From an uncultured Cyclobacteriaceae bacterium (GTDB taxonomy: Bacteria; Bacteroidota; Bacteroidia; Cytophagales; Cyclobacteriaceae): a DNA stretch of 49,644 bases. Positions 46,100 to 49,644 of the stretch are shown one piece after another. The translations under genes were made by a program, and so were the position numbers. The notes beneath the pieces were generated by a model. That model was not told the DNA's origin and did not search any database. It saw only the letters and a list, made by a program, of their open reading frames with translations. Each line of letters opens with the position of its first letter. Positions within the stretch are counted from its first letter, which is position 1. Location: contig CANLOE010000049.1 of assembly GCA_947492745.1 (NCBI GenBank), positions 1 through 49,644 on the forward strand, written 5' to 3'.

Positions 46100-47953
46100 A
46101 TGAACAGAACTCTTCTTTTAATTATTTTCTATATTCTGTGTTATCCCTTCCTACACTCTGATGGGCAGGTCAAGGCCCAAGTACCCTCAGCCAATGCTTC
46201 CGATTCCCTGACCCTTTTGGCCTTTCAGAAGACCTTGACCGAAAAAGGTTGGCCCCTGCTGTGGGATACTTCTGAAAGTAAAAAGCTGAAGGACTGGGAT
46301 GGGGTAATAGTAGATTTGACTACTGGAGTGGTAAATTCCTTAAGAGTTGGATATCGTTCGGCTTCAGATCCTGTTGGGTTTACTGCTGATAGTATCCCAC
46401 CGGAAAGCCTTTTACTGTTGAAAAATATGACCGGAATGAAGTCCTTGTCTTTTTCGGTGTTGGGCATAAAGAACATCCCTAGGGAAATCGGAGAACTGAT
46501 CGGTTTGGAGACTTTAAATTTAAGTTATAATCAACTTAGTACCCTTCCTCCCGAAATCAATAGGCTTTCTCAATTGAAATACCTCTTCTTAAGTAATAAT
46601 CTGTTTGCAGATCTCCCAGATATCAGTGGTTTGACACAATTAGTAGATTTAAGCCTTACCTTGAACCGCCCTTTACATAGGATACCTAATGCTGTTTTTT
46701 CTCTTGAAAATCTAGAAGAACTAGGTGTTAGCTTCAACCGTAATATTACCGAGATTCCCGAAGATATTTCAAAACTGACCAAACTCAAGGTCCTCCGTGC
46801 GAATGCCATGCAATTGAAGGAACTGCCCGATGCCATTGGCTCCTTACCGGAACTGGAAGAGCTCCTGCTCTCCAACAATCAGTTGGAAAATCTTCCCGAA
46901 AGTATCGGCTCTTTGGGAAAGCTGAAAAAGTTAGACCTCTCCATCAACCTTCTGACCGGACTTCCCGGCTCCTTTATCAATCTGACGAAGCTCAGCGGCC
47001 TCAACCTGAGCAGGAACAGGCTAAGCAGCCTTCCGGAGGATTTTTCCCGTCTCCGTTTTCTACAGAGTCTATCACTGGACGATAACCGCTTCGGTGCAAT
47101 TCCTTCCGTACTGGATGACATGGGACAGCTCTCCCTTCTCAGTATGAAGGACAATGGGCTGAAAGGGGGCATCCCCGAGGGTATACTGCGGCTAGAACGC
47201 AGGGTGATACTGGACAACAACGAACTATCGGGCAAGATTCCCCTGCGCAATGGCCGTATCCCTAGTTGGCTACATGTGAGCAATAACCGATTCACCCTGA
47301 GGGATATCGAAGAACACTTCCATCTTTTCAACAGCGAGAACCCCTTAGAGCCTCTCCGTGACCTCCGTTTCCAGCCCCAGAAGCGCATCGGAACCTTCCG
47401 TACCCTACGCCCCGCAGCGAGTGCCAGTGTCTCACTGTCCATTGAGGGCTACGAGTCCCTGGCGGGCAATGTCTTTACCTGGTACCGCTATGCGACCCTG
47501 CGTGACGAAGCGCGGCCCGTAAAAGTAGGCAGTACCGAAGTACTGGAACTACCCGTCTTCGGTCCCGAAACAGAGGGCGGCTTCTATTTCTGTCGGGTGA
47601 GCAATCCTCGTCTTAAAAACCTGGAACTGGAAAGCGAACGTATCCGAGTCATCGGAAAGGACCTGGCCCCTGTAATCAGCGCCCCTGACCTGCGCTTCCG
47701 TGAGGGGCAGGAAGGTACACTGTCCATCGACATCCGCGATGACTTTACGGTGAAGGGGGACCTGAGCATCACCGTACCCTTGGAGACAGAACACTTCCTC
47801 ATCGAGCTCTTGCCCACGGATTCAAATTACAGGATTACTGCCAAGTCACCAGCGGTATACGGTACGGATTCCCTGACGGTCAGCGCCAGCGATGAGAGCG
47901 GCAATACTACGGAACGGACCATAGGCATCACGCTACTTCCTATCGAGAACTAG
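46100..47953 (+). CDS. Leucine-rich-repeat surface protein, N-terminal part (cut by an in-frame TAG)
   Basis: 617 residues from ATG 46100, chosen because it starts directly at a signal peptide (NRTLLLIIFYILCYPFL.., ending KAQ); ATG 46067 is also in frame but overlaps the terminator hairpin. An N-cap (DSLTLLAFQKTLTEKGW, then LKDWDGV) is followed by about nine LRRs (about 110-350; LETLNLSYNQLSTLPPEI, LEELLLSNNQLENLPESI, LKKLDLSINLLTGLP). Ig-like or cadherin-like domains follow (about 400-615). It ends abruptly at TAG 47951-47953 in an inter-domain linker, ITLLPIEN. The same frame reopens at once and runs to a T9SS sorting domain at 49444. Without that domain this half cannot use the T9SS, so the gene is probably a nonsense mutant. 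Confidence 0.85.
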   Translation: MNRTLLLIIFYILCYPFLHSDGQVKAQVPSANASDSLTLLAFQKTLTEKGWPLLWDTSESKKLKDWDGVIVDLTTGVVNSLRVGYRSASDPVGFTADSIPPESLLLLKNMTGMKSLSFSVLGIKNIPREIGELIGLETLNLSYNQLSTLPPEINRLSQLKYLFLSNNLFADLPDISGLTQLVDLSLTLNRPLHRIPNAVFSLENLEELGVSFNRNITEIPEDISKLTKLKVLRANAMQLKELPDAIGSLPELEELLLSNNQLENLPESIGSLGKLKKLDLSINLLTGLPGSFINLTKLSGLNLSRNRLSSLPEDFSRLRFLQSLSLDDNRFGAIPSVLDDMGQLSLLSMKDNGLKGGIPEGILRLERRVILDNNELSGKIPLRNGRIPSWLHVSNNRFTLRDIEEHFHLFNSENPLEPLRDLRFQPQKRIGTFRTLRPAASASVSLSIEGYESLAGNVFTWYRYATLRDEARPVKVGSTEVLELPVFGPETEGGFYFCRVSNPRLKNLELESERIRVIGKDLAPVISAPDLRFREGQEGTLSIDIRDDFTVKGDLSITVPLETEHFLIELLPTDSNYRITAKSPAVYGTDSLTVSASDESGNTTERTIGITLLPIEN

Positions 47954-47983
47954 GCACCTAGGATTGACTTTCCCGTTATCCAC

Positions 47984-49444
47984 ATGAGCAATGCCGGTGA
48001 CCTCGTACCCGACTGTACACCCGGTGTCCCCGGCTGTGATAAGTTCTATTACTGGATTTCGAATACCCCTCTAGAGTACTTCGTGACGGATGACCTCACG
48101 GAGGACGGTAGGCTGACCTATGTCATCAAAGAGGCCGACCCCCTGACGGGAAAGCTGAGGGACAACCCTAATGCCCAAGCGGCACTTCAGCCCAATACAA
48201 ACGGGGCCATTCTACAGGGAGGACTCTTTTTTGCTCAGAGCGATACCACTTTTACAGTGACCCTAGAGGTCACCGATAGGGAGGGGGCGAGTTCTCAGGC
48301 GCCCATCACCTTCATCTGTAACGGTGGCATCGTGAATCCGAAGAACGAGGCTCCGACGATACTGACCGTTCCCGAGCAGCTCATCGCAAAGGGCAGTGCC
48401 CTCTCCGGTACTCTTGATTTGCGGGATTACTTCCTTGATGACTATGTGGCCAAGGAATACCTCGGGGTCAGGAGTGCCAACCGTTCGCCCGGCTTCCGTG
48501 TGCAGCTGGAGGACGGCCTGTCCGTGGTCAGGGCGGTATATCCCGACAGCATCTATGCGGATACGGTACGTTATGCGGTCTTCGAGAAGACCAATCTGTT
48601 GCGGGAGTCCGTCCTAAAGGTGCCCTACCGTATCGTGGAGGGCGTTTCGGTCAGCGGTTCCGTAAGGGACACCGAGGGCGGCCCCTTGTCGGGTGTACGG
48701 ATGTCAGGCTTTCCCTATGAGGTATTGACCGATGCGGAAGGGAAGTACAGGGCAGAGGTACTCATCGGATGGAGCGGTGCGGTAAGCCCCGTTCTGGAAG
48801 GCTATACCTTTTCTCCCGATACACTGTTCTATGAGAATCTAAGTTCTGCACAGGCGGACCGGAACTATACGGGAACCTTTACGGGCGTATTCCATACGAT
48901 ATCGGGGCATGTCAGTCTCGGGTCTGGGGAGCAGCCCATGATAGGGGTGTTCATGTCAGGCCTTCCCGGCAATGATGAGGTTCTGACGGACGGAGAGGGC
49001 AATTACACTGCGCAGGTGCCCGAAGGCTGGTCGGGTACGGTGACTCCTGTGCTGGAGGGCTTTGTTTTTGAACCGGCATCGATGTCCTACGATGATGTCA
49101 TGGCCCCCTTGGCATCGCAGGACTATGGGGCCGATGTCACCCCCATTACGGGCCTGATAGAACCTGGCCCAGGCAGAGAAGGCCTCGTCCTGCATCCCAA
49201 TCCGAGCCATGGCAGTGTTGCGATCACCGTGGTCGATAGGACCTTTCTGCGGGGGACTCTGAACATCTATACGGTCCGTGGCCGCTATATGGGTACAGTA
49301 CCGCTGGAAAGTGGAAAGCAGGTCTACAATATTGGGAGAGAAAGTGACGCTGAGATTCTACTTCCACCGGGGATCTACCTGATAGGGCTGTCACTTGACG
49401 GAGCAGCGATAGGTACCACACGTCTGGTCGTACTGAACAGATAG
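47984..49444 (+). CDS. C-terminal part of the LRR surface protein with T9SS sorting domain
   Basis: 486 residues if started at ATG 47984, but the frame is open from 47954 (APRIDFPVIH before the Met) and is continuous with the LRR gene apart from one TAG. No signal peptide is present, so it cannot be exported alone. Domains are a cadherin or Ig-like stretch (about 1-220), two tandem carboxypeptidase-regulatory-like repeats (VSGSVRDTEGGPLSGVRMSG and ISGHVSLGSGEQPMIGVFMS, each with VLTD.EG.Y and GWSG.V.PVLEG) and a T9SS sorting domain (LVLHPNPSHGSVAITVV, IYLIGLSLDG). Most likely it is the distal half of a pseudogene created by a CAG-to-TAG change. Confidence 0.8.
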   Translation: MSNAGDLVPDCTPGVPGCDKFYYWISNTPLEYFVTDDLTEDGRLTYVIKEADPLTGKLRDNPNAQAALQPNTNGAILQGGLFFAQSDTTFTVTLEVTDREGASSQAPITFICNGGIVNPKNEAPTILTVPEQLIAKGSALSGTLDLRDYFLDDYVAKEYLGVRSANRSPGFRVQLEDGLSVVRAVYPDSIYADTVRYAVFEKTNLLRESVLKVPYRIVEGVSVSGSVRDTEGGPLSGVRMSGFPYEVLTDAEGKYRAEVLIGWSGAVSPVLEGYTFSPDTLFYENLSSAQADRNYTGTFTGVFHTISGHVSLGSGEQPMIGVFMSGLPGNDEVLTDGEGNYTAQVPEGWSGTVTPVLEGFVFEPASMSYDDVMAPLASQDYGADVTPITGLIEPGPGREGLVLHPNPSHGSVAITVVDRTFLRGTLNIYTVRGRYMGTVPLESGKQVYNIGRESDAEILLPPGIYLIGLSLDGAAIGTTRLVVLNR

Positions 49445-49473
49445 AATTTTGTACTGTTCAACAACAACGGTAA

Positions 49474-49535
49474 TGCTTGGCCTCACTCATGGATTTTTTT
49501 TCAAGGGTGGGGCCTTTGCCTTTTTCGGTCAGCAG
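49474..49535 (+). terminator. Probable terminator after the LRR/T9SS gene
   Basis: GGCCTCACTC and GGGTGGGGCC pair with G-U wobbles around a T-rich loop, and the stem is followed by TTTGCCTTTTT. Confidence 0.55.
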
Positions 49536-49572
49536 CAATACGGGGCTAGGTTTTCATACCGCATAGGATTAA

Positions 49573-49644
49573 TACAAACTTAGCTTTCAAATATCGCCTA
49601 TCTTCCTGTTCATTTTGCTTCACTCTGCGTTGACAATCCTCGGG
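49573..49644 (-). repeat. Family B copy B5, cut by the window end
   Basis: Reverse orientation: it begins TACAAACTTAGCTTTC, then ATCGCCTATCTTCCTGTTC and CTCTGCGTTGACAATCC. It continues past the right edge. Confidence 0.75.

Overview
The window looks like a chromosomal segment of a Bacteroidota organism, most likely a Cytophagales-like marine or environmental lineage. The evidence is: several proteins ending in type IX secretion (T9SS) sorting domains, promoter-like TAnnTTTG motifs, few Shine-Dalgarno sites, a NuoA-D set, and the giant RHS-associated proteins typical of this phylum. Base composition looks moderate (mid-40s % GC by eye, not computed). Genus-level placement is not possible from the sequence alone.

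Layout. 95-592: a small CRISPR array (seven perfect 36-bp repeats plus one degenerate end repeat, 30-bp spacers) with no cas genes in view. 880-5338: asparagine synthetase, a PAS/LuxR-type regulator and an ECF-type sigma factor. 6048-6491: a Dps ferritin on the minus strand. 7385-12509: nuoA, nuoB, nuoC and nuoD, separated by unusually long non-coding gaps, then a bifunctional NAD(P)HX repair enzyme. 12773-16986: a tiny protein that is almost only a T9SS sorting domain, asnS (minus), rpoN and a PAP2-like membrane protein. 17766-18515: a PorT-like outer-membrane barrel protein (minus). 19241-19314: tRNA-Arg(ACG). 19390-20845: a decayed IS3-family element.

The most striking part is 21565-40861, an apparent operon of eight genes: an outer-membrane barrel-like protein, a secreted protein, a lipoprotein, a 1610-residue secreted protein with an SpvB/TcB-like N-terminal motif, an 856-residue nidogen/PKD protein, a 264-residue exported protein, a 2505-residue RHS protein ending in a HINT autoprotease-like domain plus an AHH nuclease domain, and an Imm11-like immunity protein. 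I read it as a polymorphic-toxin delivery locus in which the large partner proteins build or present the RHS toxin. Downstream are two large surface proteins: a VWA-domain T9SS protein (42219-46004) and an LRR protein split by a single in-frame TAG (46100-49444), which separates its signal peptide from its T9SS sorting domain.

The intergenic DNA is packed with short non-coding mobile repeats. At least four families (called A, B, C and D here) of about 100-170 bp have imperfect terminal inverted repeats; A and B have clear internal hairpins. Family A shows clear target duplications (TNA, or TTNAA), and copies sit inside the IS3 remnant and inside a D element, which gives direct evidence of transposition. 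The intergenic stretches 3693-4753, 5339-6047, 6573-7384, 16987-17700 and 18780-18980 consist largely of these elements.
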